From an uncultured Flavonifractor sp. (GTDB taxonomy: Bacteria; Bacillota; Clostridia; Oscillospirales; Oscillospiraceae): DNA of 41,909 nucleotides. This document shows, piece after piece, positions 16,661 to 24,155 of the stretch. Position 1 is the first letter of the stretch. Each line of letters starts with the position of its first letter. Under the pieces are notes generated by a model. It saw nothing but the letters and a program-made list of their open reading frames with translations. It was not told the DNA's origin and did not search any database. The stretch lies in assembly GCA_944385575.1 (NCBI GenBank), contig CALWXT010000009.1:1-41909 (forward strand), read 5' to 3'. Made by a program: the position numbers and the translations under genes.

Positions 16661-16736
16661 ACAGCCTGGACAGGCAATTTTTCACTCCGGGACGCATATG
16701 CATCCTTGGCGGAGGTGAGGGCCATGTCCAGGCTGT
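16661..16736 (+). promoter_or_regulatory. Inverted repeat spanning the ylbJ ribosome binding site and start codon
   Basis: ACAGCCTGGACA (16661-16672) is the exact reverse complement of 16725-16736, which begins at the second base of the ylbJ start codon. The 52-base loop contains the GGAGGTGAG ribosome binding site. The left arm can also form a small hairpin (GCC..GGC, 16664-16675) ahead of AATTTTT (16676-16682), a weak terminator-like structure. Confidence 0.5.
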
Positions 16737-17911
16737 TTTCCAAGCAAGGGGTACGGGATCTTTTTCTGGGGCTGGGGCTGCTGGGCGCCACGCTGGCGCT
16801 GCTGCTCTATCCCCAGGCATCCATGGAGGCGGCCCGCACCGGGCTGCAGCTGTGCGGCAACGTGATTATCCCGTCTCTGTTTCCCTTTTTTGTACTGTCA
16901 TCGCTGGTGGTGGAACTGGGGCTGGCAGGATATCTGGGGCGGCTGCTGGAGGGGATCATGCGGCCATTGTTCCGCGTGAACGGAGCCTGCGCCTCCGCCT
17001 TTGCCCTGGGTTTCATCGGCGGGTATCCGGTAGGGGCCAAGACCGCCATCAGTCTGTACCAGAACGGCATGTGCACCAAGACGGAGGCCGAGCGGCTGCT
17101 GGCCTTCTGCAACAACTCCGGCCCGGCCTTCATTCTGGGCGTGGTGGGCGCCGGAGTGTTTGCCAGCAGCCGGGTGGGTGTGCTGCTCTGTTTGGCTCAC
17201 GCCCTGGCGTCTATCTGTATCGGGGTGCTGTTCCGGTTTTACGGCGCCGGCGCGGAAAAACGCGGCGGCGGAAGGAGTGCGGCGCCCCGCTTCCAGGCCC
17301 GGCGGTTTACCACCGCGTTTACCGGCGCAATCAAGAACTCCTTCCTCTCCACCCTGAATATCTGTGCGTTTGTGATCTTCTTTACGGTGGTGATCCAGAT
17401 GCTGGTCACCTCCGGCTTTTTGCCCGGCCTGGCTCAAGTGCTGGGTACGGTGCTGGCTCCCTTCGGCATGACTCCGGAGTGGGCTACACGGCTGCTGACC
17501 GGCCTGGTGGAGGTTTCCTCCGGCGTGTGGACCCTGTCGGGGGAGGGCACCCTCAGCGGCCGGCTGACCATGGCGGCCTTTATCCTGGGCTGGGCGGGGA
17601 TCTCCGTCCACTGTCAGGTGCTCTCCTTCTTGGGGGACAGCGGCCTGTCGGCCCGCACCTATCTGCTGGGCAAGCTGCTCCACGGGGGACTGGCCGCCCT
17701 GTTTACCGCCGGCCTGGTGCGGGTGGTGCCTCTGGAAGCGCCGGTGTCCGACTACCTGATCCAGCAGGTGGCAGATATTGCCGGCACTGATTTTTCCAGC
17801 ACACTGCTGCTCTCGGTGGTGTGCGCGTGGCTGGCCTTCCTGCTGTTTTTCCTGGCTGCCGCCGCCGGTTCCAGAAAAAAACTTGGCAAGGGCAGAAGGG
17901 CCATGCTATAA
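16724..17911 (+). CDS. ylbJ: Sporulation integral membrane protein YlbJ
   Basis: The 395-residue polytopic membrane protein has about 8-10 hydrophobic segments and the nucleoside-recognition/Gate-type repeats of YlbJ. The conserved segments IPSLFPFFVLSSL, GFIGGYPVGAKT and LLAFCNNSGPAFILGVVG are characteristic. YlbJ is made in the mother cell under sigma-E in Bacillus and is needed for normal spore maturation; its transported ligand is not established. The ATG at 16724 is chosen over a TTG at 16706 because GGAGGTGAG lies just before it. An inverted repeat covers the start codon. A promoter for the next gene is embedded in its last codons. Confidence 0.92.
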   Translation: MSRLFSKQGVRDLFLGLGLLGATLALLLYPQASMEAARTGLQLCGNVIIPSLFPFFVLSSLVVELGLAGYLGRLLEGIMRPLFRVNGACASAFALGFIGGYPVGAKTAISLYQNGMCTKTEAERLLAFCNNSGPAFILGVVGAGVFASSRVGVLLCLAHALASICIGVLFRFYGAGAEKRGGGRSAAPRFQARRFTTAFTGAIKNSFLSTLNICAFVIFFTVVIQMLVTSGFLPGLAQVLGTVLAPFGMTPEWATRLLTGLVEVSSGVWTLSGEGTLSGRLTMAAFILGWAGISVHCQVLSFLGDSGLSARTYLLGKLLHGGLAALFTAGLVRVVPLEAPVSDYLIQQVADIAGTDFSSTLLLSVVCAWLAFLLFFLAAAAGSRKKLGKGRRAML

Positions 17912-17912
17912 T
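17883..17912 (+). promoter_or_regulatory. Sigma-A promoter for the 69-residue cysteine protein
   Basis: TTGGCA (17883-17888), 18 bases, TATAAT (17907-17912) with an extended TGC before the -10. It overlaps the end of ylbJ, 42 bases before the next start codon. Confidence 0.72.
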
Positions 17913-17953
17913 AAGGCAAATCAACAGATAGACTGACGAGAGAGGCGAGTCCC

Positions 17954-18163
17954 ATGCTGTTCCAAAAGAAAATCGAGCCCCGCTGTGCCTACTGTGAACG
18001 GGGGACCCAACTGGATGAGGAGAAGATCCTCTGCGCTAAAAAGGGGGTAGTGTCTCCCGCCGGGAGCTGCCGTGCCTTTAAATACGACCCGCTGAAGCGG
18101 GTGCCGCCTCTGCCCAAGGCCCCGGATTTCAGCGGGCTGAAGGATGAGGATTTCAAGCTGTAA
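17954..18163 (+). CDS. Small four-cysteine protein of unknown function
   Basis: The 69-residue soluble protein contains four cysteines: Cys11 and Cys14 (CAYC), Cys27 and Cys39. This pattern could hold a zinc ion or a small iron-sulfur cluster. The surrounding sequence RCAYCERGTQLDEEKILCAK resembles short clostridial proteins annotated only as hypothetical. The C-terminal half is rich in proline and lysine and ends in an acidic tail. It has its own promoter inside ylbJ and a strong terminator, so it is expressed alone. The upstream GAGAGGCGAG serves as ribosome binding site. No function is assigned. Confidence 0.8.
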   Translation: MLFQKKIEPRCAYCERGTQLDEEKILCAKKGVVSPAGSCRAFKYDPLKRVPPLPKAPDFSGLKDEDFKL

Positions 18164-18171
18164 AGAGAATG

Positions 18172-18210
18172 AAAATGCCTCCGCCGGATCTCCGGCGGAG
18201 GCATTTTTTT
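18172..18210. terminator. Bidirectional terminator
   Basis: Perfect 13-bp stem ATGCCTCCGCCGG / CCGGCGGAGGCAT (18175-18187 and 18192-18204), loop ATCT, with a T-run (18204-18210) for the plus strand and AAAA on the other side for the converging glycosyltransferase gene. Confidence 0.93.
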
Positions 18211-18211
18211 G

Positions 18212-19489
18212 TTATCCCATACCGCCCACTTTTTTGGTGGCGGTGTGATAGATGGGTTTCCACTCCACCTTGCGCACCAGCGCGGCGATGGAGATGGGGA
18301 TGTATGTAAGCATAAAGATGGGGAAGGTGAGGATATAGCCCAGCTTTTTGGCGGCAGGAGCCTGGATGTGCTTCCATTCGCTCAGGACGGTGCACAGACC
18401 GTAGAGCAGCAGACCCAGATAGAAGTTGCCCACGGCGGAGAGAATAAAGCGGGTAGTCTCGTGAATCACACGGGCGGCCAGATAGGCGGGCTGCGTGATG
18501 CAGGCGGCCAGCACCACCGCGTTGAAGAGAATCATAGCCAGGGTGAGCAGCATACCGGGGGCTACGGTGACGAACATGTCGTAGCAGGAGGTGCCCAGCC
18601 GGCCGGGGCGGAAAAAGCCCTTCACCAGAGGAACGGTGTACTCGCGGTCCACCTGGTAAAAGCCCTTGGACCAGCGCAGTCGCTGATCCCAGGACTGGCG
18701 GAAGGTCACGGGCTGCTCGTCATAGATCACTGCGGTGTCGCAGTAGCCGATTTTGCGGCCCTGGATGGCGCAGTCCACAGAGAACTGGATATCCTCCGTC
18801 AGCAGATGGAAGGGCCAGCCGCCGTTTTCCTCAATGACCTTGGAGGACACTAGGAACCCGGTGCCCGATACATGGCAGTTGGTGCCCAGCAGTGTGCGGG
18901 GGAAGTTGAGGAAGCGGGCCTCCCGCAAAAACCAGATGGAATAACCGGCGGAAATCCAGTTGTCGCCAAAATTTTTGGAGTTGCGGTAGCAGGTGACGGC
19001 GTCATAACCCCGGTCAAAGGTGCGGTTCATCTCCCGCACGAAGTTGGGGTCCACCAGGTTGTCGGCGTCAAAGACGAAATAGCCGTCGTAAACGTTTTTG
19101 CCCTCCTCCTTCAGGCGGCGGAACAGGTAATCCATGGCGTAGCCCTTGCCCTTATGGATCTGATCCATCCGCTCATAGACAAAGGCGCCCGCCTTTCGGG
19201 CGGCGCCGGCGGTATCGTCGGTGCAGTTGTCCGCCACCACATAGAGGTCCAGCAGCTCTTTGGGATAATTCTGTTTTTTCAGACTGTCCAATAGTTCTCC
19301 GATCACATGTTCCTCATTGCGGGCGGAGATGACTACCGCGAACCGGTGCAGCTTGCTGGGTTCATGGCGATCCCTGTGCTTGCGGAAAATCAGGCCGATG
19401 ATCAGGTACAGCCCCTGATACAGGTACAGCAGTGTGAACAGAAGCACGATGCCCCAGTTCAGCGCTTTGACAAATTCCAGGATTGACAT
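18212..19489 (-). CDS. Membrane-bound family 2 glycosyltransferase
   Basis: This 425-residue protein has an N-terminal membrane segment (about residues 10-38), a GT-A catalytic domain and several C-terminal membrane segments (about 300-410). The metal-binding motif is in YFVFDADNLVDP, the first aspartate in VVADNCTDDT, the catalytic ED in LLTEDIQFS and the processive-enzyme signature in QRLRWSKG (QxxRW). These features match cellulose, chitin or hyaluronan synthase-like and NodC-like enzymes that polymerise and extrude a polysaccharide. The start at 19489 is supported by GGAGGAA 9 bases upstream; the in-frame ATG at 19612 precedes the promoter's -10 and is rejected. It is single, with no cognate export genes next to it. 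Confidence 0.9.
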   Translation of the reverse strand: MSILEFVKALNWGIVLLFTLLYLYQGLYLIIGLIFRKHRDRHEPSKLHRFAVVISARNEEHVIGELLDSLKKQNYPKELLDLYVVADNCTDDTAGAARKAGAFVYERMDQIHKGKGYAMDYLFRRLKEEGKNVYDGYFVFDADNLVDPNFVREMNRTFDRGYDAVTCYRNSKNFGDNWISAGYSIWFLREARFLNFPRTLLGTNCHVSGTGFLVSSKVIEENGGWPFHLLTEDIQFSVDCAIQGRKIGYCDTAVIYDEQPVTFRQSWDQRLRWSKGFYQVDREYTVPLVKGFFRPGRLGTSCYDMFVTVAPGMLLTLAMILFNAVVLAACITQPAYLAARVIHETTRFILSAVGNFYLGLLLYGLCTVLSEWKHIQAPAAKKLGYILTFPIFMLTYIPISIAALVRKVEWKPIYHTATKKVGGMG

Positions 19490-19530
19490 AGTATACAGTT
19501 CCTCCAAAAAGACCGTGAAAATGAAGGGAG

Positions 19531-19560
19531 CCGGAGCGGAGGGCGTGCCCTCTGTTCCGG
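19531..19560 (-). promoter_or_regulatory. Hairpin in the leader of the glycosyltransferase gene
   Basis: On the minus strand CCGGA and GAGGGC pair with GCCCTC and TCCGG around a two-base AC turn, with a small internal loop, filling 19531-19560. It lies about 40 bases before the start codon, in the transcribed leader. No T-run follows directly. Confidence 0.45.
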
Positions 19561-19568
19561 TGCAGCCT

Positions 19569-19596
19569 ATCATAGCACGTTCTGAAGATATTACAA
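19569..19596 (-). promoter_or_regulatory. Promoter of the glycosyltransferase gene
   Basis: Minus strand TTGTAA (19596-19591), 16 bases, TATGAT (19574-19569) with extended TGC before the -10. The leader would be about 75 bases. The remaining part of 19597-19711 is AT-rich with no gene recognised. Confidence 0.62.
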
Positions 19597-19711
19597 GAGT
19601 GTTACATACCAATTAACAGAACGTTAAGAGAAAGTTTTTATTTCATTTATACAAATGTAAGAAAAGTTCCAGCGGGTATCAGCTTGTCCATGGATTGGCA
19701 GAGAATCCCCC

Positions 19712-19759
19712 GCATAGAAAATCCGGTTGAGGCAAAGCTATGTTCGGATCGTTGATCCG
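19712..19759 (+). promoter_or_regulatory. Candidate sigma-G-type -35 and leader hairpin of the SASP gene
   Basis: GCATA (19712-19716) fits the sigma-G -35, but the sequence 17 bases on (AAAGCTA) is a poor -10. A small hairpin CGGATC-GTT-GATCCG (19745-19759) follows in the leader. Forespore expression is expected for this gene class. The site itself is tentative. Confidence 0.35.
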
Positions 19760-19789
19760 CAACAAAACACGTAAGGAGATGCAAAGCGT

Positions 19790-19990
19790 ATGTCTAACAC
19801 TAACAGCAATCAGCCCGTGGTTTCCAGCGCTCGTGAGGCCCTGAACAAGTTCAAGATGGAGGCCGCTCAGGAAGTGGGCGTCAACCTGAAGCAGGGTTAC
19901 AACGGCGACCTGACCAGCCGTGAGGCCGGCTCCGTGGGCGGCCAGATGGTCAAGAAGATGATCCAGGCCTATGAGAACGGCATGAAGTAA
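19790..19990 (+). CDS. Alpha/beta-type small acid-soluble spore protein
   Basis: The 66-residue protein belongs to the alpha/beta SASPs, which coat and protect spore DNA and are degraded by the GPR protease at germination. Both family motifs are present: KFKMEAAQEVGV (residues 20-31), covering the GPR cleavage site, and GDLTSREAGSVGGQMVKKMI (about 39-58), the DNA-contacting helix region. At the cleavage position it has Glu-Ala rather than the commoner Glu-Ile or Glu-Leu. AAGGAG lies 11 bases before the ATG. It is monocistronic with a strong terminator. It confirms that the organism forms endospores. Confidence 0.96.
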   Translation: MSNTNSNQPVVSSAREALNKFKMEAAQEVGVNLKQGYNGDLTSREAGSVGGQMVKKMIQAYENGMK

Positions 19991-20011
19991 GGCATACCCT
20001 CAAGGAACTCA

Positions 20012-20050
20012 GACGCGGGGCGGAGGTTTTCCTCCGCCCCGCGTCCTTTT
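20012..20050 (+). terminator. Terminator of the SASP gene
   Basis: Perfect 15-bp stem (20012-20026 with 20031-20045, arm GACGCGGGGCGGAGG), TTTT loop and a trailing CTTTT. Confidence 0.9.
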
Positions 20051-20061
20051 GCGGCCCGTAC

Positions 20062-20090
20062 TTGTATTTTGCCTTTGGGGCAGATATAAT
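20062..20090 (+). promoter_or_regulatory. Sigma-A promoter of the pyrophosphatase gene
   Basis: TTGTAT (20062-20067), 17 bases, perfect TATAAT (20085-20090), about 73 bases before the start codon. Confidence 0.78.
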
Positions 20091-20162
20091 ATAACATGAG
20101 CAAATCTCGCGGGCCGGCAGAGGAAAGCCTGCGGCATCAATTTGCAAAGGAGACGCTTTGAT

Positions 20163-20735
20163 ATGTCGAATATTTGGCATGATATCAACCCTGCCCGCAT
20201 CCAGCCGGAGGATTTTATTGCCGTTATCGAGATCCCCAAGGGCAGCAAGAAAAAGTATGAGCTGGACAAGGAGACCGGCCTCATCATCCTGGACCGCGTG
20301 CTCCACACTTCCACCCACTATCCCGCCAATTATGGCTTTATTCCCCGTACCTACGGCGACGACGGTGACCCGCTGGACGTGCTGGTGCTCTGCTCGGAGG
20401 CCATGGACCCCCTGACCCTGGTGCGCTGCTATCCGGTGGGCTATATTTCCATGCTGGACGGCGGGAAAAACGACGAGAAGATTATTGCCATCCCCTTCTC
20501 CGATCCCACTTACAATACCTATCAGGACCTGATGGACCTGCCCGGCCATATTTTTGATGAGATGGCCCACTTCTTTACCGTGTATAAGGCCCTGGAGGGG
20601 AAGGAGGCTGTGGCCGGCGATGTGAATGACCGGCAGGCCGCCATCCGGGTCATCCGCCAGGCCATGGACCACTATGCCGAGTGCTTCCTGGGTGGTCCGG
20701 TGCGTCAGGAGAGCCAGCCCAGTTCGGACCGGTAA
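20163..20735 (+). CDS. ppa: Inorganic pyrophosphatase, family I
   Basis: This 190-residue cytoplasmic enzyme hydrolyses pyrophosphate to phosphate, pulling biosynthetic reactions forward. The family I signature DGDPLDVLV with its metal-binding aspartates is at about residues 71-79, and EIPKGSKKKYELDKETG (about 23-39) supplies the conserved substrate-binding lysines. The ATG at 20163 follows AAAGGAGA by 10 bases; an in-frame start at 20142 lies ahead of that site and is rejected. The C-terminal extension after residue 160 is a little longer than in E. coli Ppa. Many Firmicutes use the unrelated manganese family II enzyme (PpaC), so a family I enzyme is a useful trait of this lineage. Confidence 0.94.
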   Translation: MSNIWHDINPARIQPEDFIAVIEIPKGSKKKYELDKETGLIILDRVLHTSTHYPANYGFIPRTYGDDGDPLDVLVLCSEAMDPLTLVRCYPVGYISMLDGGKNDEKIIAIPFSDPTYNTYQDLMDLPGHIFDEMAHFFTVYKALEGKEAVAGDVNDRQAAIRVIRQAMDHYAECFLGGPVRQESQPSSDR

Positions 20736-20847
20736 CCTGAGCAAATATTAAGGGAAATTTAATGGCTTTTTACAACCATTTCTTCTTGTGGTGTGATAAA
20801 ATAAGCCCGTTGAACTGAAAATCCGTTTATAGAGAGGGAAGATCCCA

Positions 20848-22017
20848 ATGGATCAACGATATGATTGTCTGGTCATCGGTGCGGGCATGGCCGGCGCCGT
20901 GGCCGCCCGGGAGCTGGCTGAGCGCGGCGGCAAGCGCGTGCTGGTGCTGGAGCGGCGGGACCATGTGGGCGGCAACGCCTACGACTGCTTTGACAAGGCC
21001 GGCGTGCTCATTCATCAGTACGGCCCCCACATTTTCCATACCAACAACAAGCGGGTGTTTGACTACCTGTCCCGGTTCACCGCCTGGCGCAATTACCAGC
21101 ACAAGGTGGTGGCCAACATTCCCGACGGCGAGGGCCGCCTGGAAATGCCGGTGCCCTTCAACCTGATCTCTCTGCGGGCCGCCTTCCCCAGGGAGCAGGC
21201 CGAGGCGCTGGAGGAGAAGCTGCTGGCCGCCTACGGGCCGGAGCGGAAGGTGACCATTCTGGAGCTGCGGGAGAATGAAGACCCGACCATCCGCGCCCTG
21301 GCCGACTACGTATACGATCACGTCTTTGTCCGATATACCATGAAGCAGTGGGGACAGAAGCCGGAGGAGATTGATCCCGCCACCACTGCCCGGGTGCCGG
21401 TGTTCCTGTCTGAGGACTGCCGCTATTTCCAGGACGAGCATCAGGGCATGCCGCTGGAGGGCTATACCCCCATGTTCCAGCGGTTGCTGGACCACCCGGA
21501 CATCACGGTGGAGACCGGGGTGGACGCGGTGGCTCGGATGGAGCTGGGCGAGAACGGAATCCTGCTGGACGGTGCCCCCTTCGACGGACTGGTGATCTAC
21601 ACCGGTGCGGCGGATGAGCTGTTCGGCTGCAAATACGGCCGCCTGCCCTATCGCACCCTGGACTTTGCCTTTGAGACCTATCCGGTAGATTTCTGGCAGA
21701 GCCACGGCACGGTGAACTATACGGTGGATCAGGACTATACCCGCATTACGGAGTTCAAGCATCTTACCGGGCAGGAGCTGCCCGGGGTCACCACCGTGAT
21801 GAAGGAGTACTCCCGCGCCTACACCGGCGAGCCGGGTGAGATCCCCTACTATGCCATCATCAACGGGGAGAATAACGCCCTCTACGCCCGCTATCAGGCG
21901 GAGGCCGGGCGGTACGCCAACCTCCATCTGCTGGGCCGGCTGGCGGAGTATAAGTACTACAACATGGACGCCATCGCCGCCCGGGCGCTGGAGCTGTGTG
22001 ACGAACTGCTGAAGTGA
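20848..22017 (+). CDS. glf: UDP-galactopyranose mutase
   Basis: The 389-residue flavoenzyme interconverts UDP-galactopyranose and UDP-galactofuranose, the donor for galactofuranose-containing glycans. The FAD-binding Rossmann motif is near the N-terminus (VIGAGMAGAVAARELAERG, about residues 10-28), followed by RRDHVGGNAYD and QYGPHIFHTNN, which are diagnostic for Glf. The ribosome binding site GAGGGA is 8 bases upstream. The next gene, a family 2 glycosyltransferase, starts 12 bases after the stop, so the pair may build a Galf-containing surface glycan. A TTTACA / TGTGATAAAAT promoter-like stretch lies at 20769-20802 but its spacing is poor. Confidence 0.95.
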   Translation: MDQRYDCLVIGAGMAGAVAARELAERGGKRVLVLERRDHVGGNAYDCFDKAGVLIHQYGPHIFHTNNKRVFDYLSRFTAWRNYQHKVVANIPDGEGRLEMPVPFNLISLRAAFPREQAEALEEKLLAAYGPERKVTILELRENEDPTIRALADYVYDHVFVRYTMKQWGQKPEEIDPATTARVPVFLSEDCRYFQDEHQGMPLEGYTPMFQRLLDHPDITVETGVDAVARMELGENGILLDGAPFDGLVIYTGAADELFGCKYGRLPYRTLDFAFETYPVDFWQSHGTVNYTVDQDYTRITEFKHLTGQELPGVTTVMKEYSRAYTGEPGEIPYYAIINGENNALYARYQAEAGRYANLHLLGRLAEYKYYNMDAIAARALELCDELLK

Positions 22018-22028
22018 GGAACAGATAC

Positions 22029-23057
22029 ATGTCGAAGCTCATCACATTTGCCGTACCCTGCTACAACTCCGCAGCCTATATGGATCACTGTGTTCAGACC
22101 CTGCTGGCCGGCGGCGAGGATGTGGAGATCATTCTGGTGGACGACGGGTCCACCAAGGACGATACTCCTGCCATCTGCGACAAATACGCCGCGGAATACC
22201 CCACCATTGTCAAGGCGATCCATCAGGAGAACGGCGGCCATGGCGAGGGTGTCAACCAGGGCCTGCGCAATGCCTCTGGTCTGTATTACAAGGTAGTGGA
22301 TTCCGACGACTGGCTGGACGAGAAGGCGCTGTCTGCCGCTATGGATAAGTTGCGGGAGTTTGCCGCTATGGAGCAGCCGGTGGATATGCTCATTGCCAAC
22401 TACGTCTATGAGCACGTGGAGGACAACACCCAGAAGGTCATGCGCTACACCAACGTGTTCCCCCAGAACCGCATCTTCAACTGGAGCGAAATTGGCCGGT
22501 TCCGTCCCTCCCAGTACCTGCTGATGCACTCGGTGATCTACCGCACCCAGCTGCTGCGGGACTGCGGGTTGGAGCTGCCCAAGCACACCTTCTATGTGGA
22601 CAATATTTTTGTCTATCAGCCCTTGCCCGCTGTCAAGAGCATGTACTACATGGACATTGACCTGTACCGTTACTTTATTGGCCGTTCGGACCAGAGTGTC
22701 AACGAGAAGGTGATGGTCACCCGGGTGGACCAGCAGGTGCGTGTCACCAAGCTGATGATCGAGAGCCACGCTCTCAACGGCCTGTACTACACCCAGCGGA
22801 AGCTGGCCCAGTACATGGTCAACTACCTGTCCATGATGATGACCATTTCCTCCATTTTCCTCATCATCGACGGCTCTCCTGCCGCCCTGGGCAAGAAGAC
22901 CGAGCTGTGGGAGTTCCTGCGGGCCAACAACCCCAAGCTCTACCACAAGCTGAAATACCGCTCCCTGTCCATGGTGACCAATATCCCCGGCTATCAGGGC
23001 CGGAAGCTGTCGGTGCGGCTGTACCGGCTGGCCCGGAAGATCTACAAATTCAACTGA
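22029..23057 (+). CDS. Family 2 glycosyltransferase
   Basis: This 342-residue protein has a GT-A fold with LITFAVPCYNSAAYMDHCV at the N-terminus, the nucleotide-binding EIILVDDGSTKDDT and the metal-binding KVVDSDDWLDE (DxD type). It lacks clear membrane segments, so it is probably cytoplasmic or peripheral, and differs from the polymerase-like enzyme at 18212. The start at 22029 has GAGGAA 7 bases upstream; a GTG at 22014 overlapping the glf stop is less well placed. Following glf with a strong terminator after it, it may use UDP-Galf or extend a glycan containing it. Donor and acceptor are inferred from context only. Confidence 0.9.
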   Translation: MSKLITFAVPCYNSAAYMDHCVQTLLAGGEDVEIILVDDGSTKDDTPAICDKYAAEYPTIVKAIHQENGGHGEGVNQGLRNASGLYYKVVDSDDWLDEKALSAAMDKLREFAAMEQPVDMLIANYVYEHVEDNTQKVMRYTNVFPQNRIFNWSEIGRFRPSQYLLMHSVIYRTQLLRDCGLELPKHTFYVDNIFVYQPLPAVKSMYYMDIDLYRYFIGRSDQSVNEKVMVTRVDQQVRVTKLMIESHALNGLYYTQRKLAQYMVNYLSMMMTISSIFLIIDGSPAALGKKTELWEFLRANNPKLYHKLKYRSLSMVTNIPGYQGRKLSVRLYRLARKIYKFN

Positions 23058-23062
23058 AAAGT

Positions 23063-23101
23063 AAAAAAGGAACTGCCGCATTTTGCGGCAGTTCCTTTTT
23101 T
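23063..23101. terminator. Bidirectional terminator
   Basis: Perfect 18-bp stem (23063-23080 with 23084-23101), AAAAAAGGAACTGCCGCA arm, TTT loop. T-runs face both the glf-glycosyltransferase pair and the converging thyA-folA-nudix operon. Confidence 0.95.
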
Positions 23102-23102
23102 G

Positions 23103-23663
23103 TCAGAGCAGAGCCCGGGCCCGCTCCAGCAGCTTGGTGTATACCTCGTCCATTTCCCACTCGTTGGTGTATTCCAGCAGTCGGTCCGCCGGCAGCCAGC
23201 CCACCCGGGTGTTCTCTCCCTCTCGGATGTGGAGGGCGTCCCCCTCTTCGGCCGTCAGCAGGTAGGTCACATTCAGGTGCTGGTGGGAGGACACCCACTG
23301 TCCCCGCTTTACATGGCCCCATACCGGCAAGATATCCAGGGAAGCGATGGCGGTGCTCAGGGGCCTGATGTGAGCCGCGCCTGTCTCCTCCCTTGCCTCC
23401 CGCAGGGCCACTGCCAGCAGGTCGGCATCCCCGTCGGCGTGGCCGCCGGTCCAGGCCCACACCTTATAGATGTTGTGGTGGGCCATCAATACCTTGGAGC
23501 AGTCGGCATTCACCACAAAGCCGGAGCTGGTGAGGTGAGCGATCCTGTTCTCCCGGGTGAGGATGCTGTCCGGGAACCGGCGGATGTAGTCCAGCATCAG
23601 CTCCTTGTCCGCCGCCTCCTGTTCCGTCTGAGGCACGTAGGCGGCAATGTCATCTATATACAT
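23103..23663 (-). CDS. NUDIX hydrolase
   Basis: The 186-residue protein has a NUDIX domain in which GGHADGDADLLAVALREA is followed by REETGA. It preserves the REXXEE core (REAREE) that binds the metal, while the first glutamate of the canonical box is alanine. The N-terminal part (about residues 1-45) precedes the domain and is helical. It is the last gene of thyA-folA-nudix: its ATG lies 3 bases after the folA stop, with GAGAGGG in the end of folA. Context hints at hydrolysis of a nucleotide or pterin precursor such as dihydroneopterin triphosphate, but substrates in this family cannot be read from the sequence. Confidence 0.88.
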   Translation of the reverse strand: MYIDDIAAYVPQTEQEAADKELMLDYIRRFPDSILTRENRIAHLTSSGFVVNADCSKVLMAHHNIYKVWAWTGGHADGDADLLAVALREAREETGAAHIRPLSTAIASLDILPVWGHVKRGQWVSSHQHLNVTYLLTAEEGDALHIREGENTRVGWLPADRLLEYTNEWEMDEVYTKLLERARALL

Positions 23664-23666
23664 TAG

Positions 23667-24143
23667 TTACACCCTCTCGTAGGTCACATAGCGGAAAGAA
23701 AGCCCCTCGTGCTCCATAGCTTCGCTCTCCTCCGTGATCCGCCAGGCCGGGTCGGCGTCCAAATCGGGGAAAAACACGTCGGCGGGCCAGGCGTGGTCGA
23801 TTTTGGTGATATAGGCCTTGTCACACCAGGGCAGCAGGGCCTGGTATACGCTTGCCCCACCGATGACAAAGGCATCCGCCGGGGCGGCAGCACGCAGGCT
23901 GTCCAGATCCCGGAAAACCTCAGCCCCCTCCGGAGCGAAGGAGAGATCCCGGGACAGGATCAGGTTCCGCCGGTTCTTCAGCGGCCGTCCGCCGGGAAAG
24001 GTGGCCAGGGTTTTTCGGCCCAGAAGGACGGCGTGGCCGGAGGTGAGGGCCTGGAACCGCTTCAAGTCAGCGGGAATGTAACACAGCTGGTCGCCATCCT
24101 TGCCGATGGCCCAGTTTTGATCGACTGCCGCAATGACATTCAT
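23667..24143 (-). CDS. folA: Dihydrofolate reductase
   Basis: The 158-residue enzyme reduces dihydrofolate to tetrahydrofolate with NADPH, regenerating the cofactor oxidised by ThyA. The N-terminus (IAAVDQNWAIGKDG), Asp26 in IPADLKRF (equivalent to the catalytic acid), GRKTLATFPGGRPLKNR and FVIGGASVYQALLP are family hallmarks. The usual tryptophan in the L-P-W loop is replaced (LCYIP). It starts 12 bases after thyA with AAGGGGG overlapping the thyA stop, and is followed within 3 bases by the NUDIX gene. Identification is secure. Confidence 0.95.
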   Translation of the reverse strand: MNVIAAVDQNWAIGKDGDQLCYIPADLKRFQALTSGHAVLLGRKTLATFPGGRPLKNRRNLILSRDLSFAPEGAEVFRDLDSLRAAAPADAFVIGGASVYQALLPWCDKAYITKIDHAWPADVFFPDLDADPAWRITEESEAMEHEGLSFRYVTYERV

Positions 24144-24155
24144 GGCACAGCCCCC

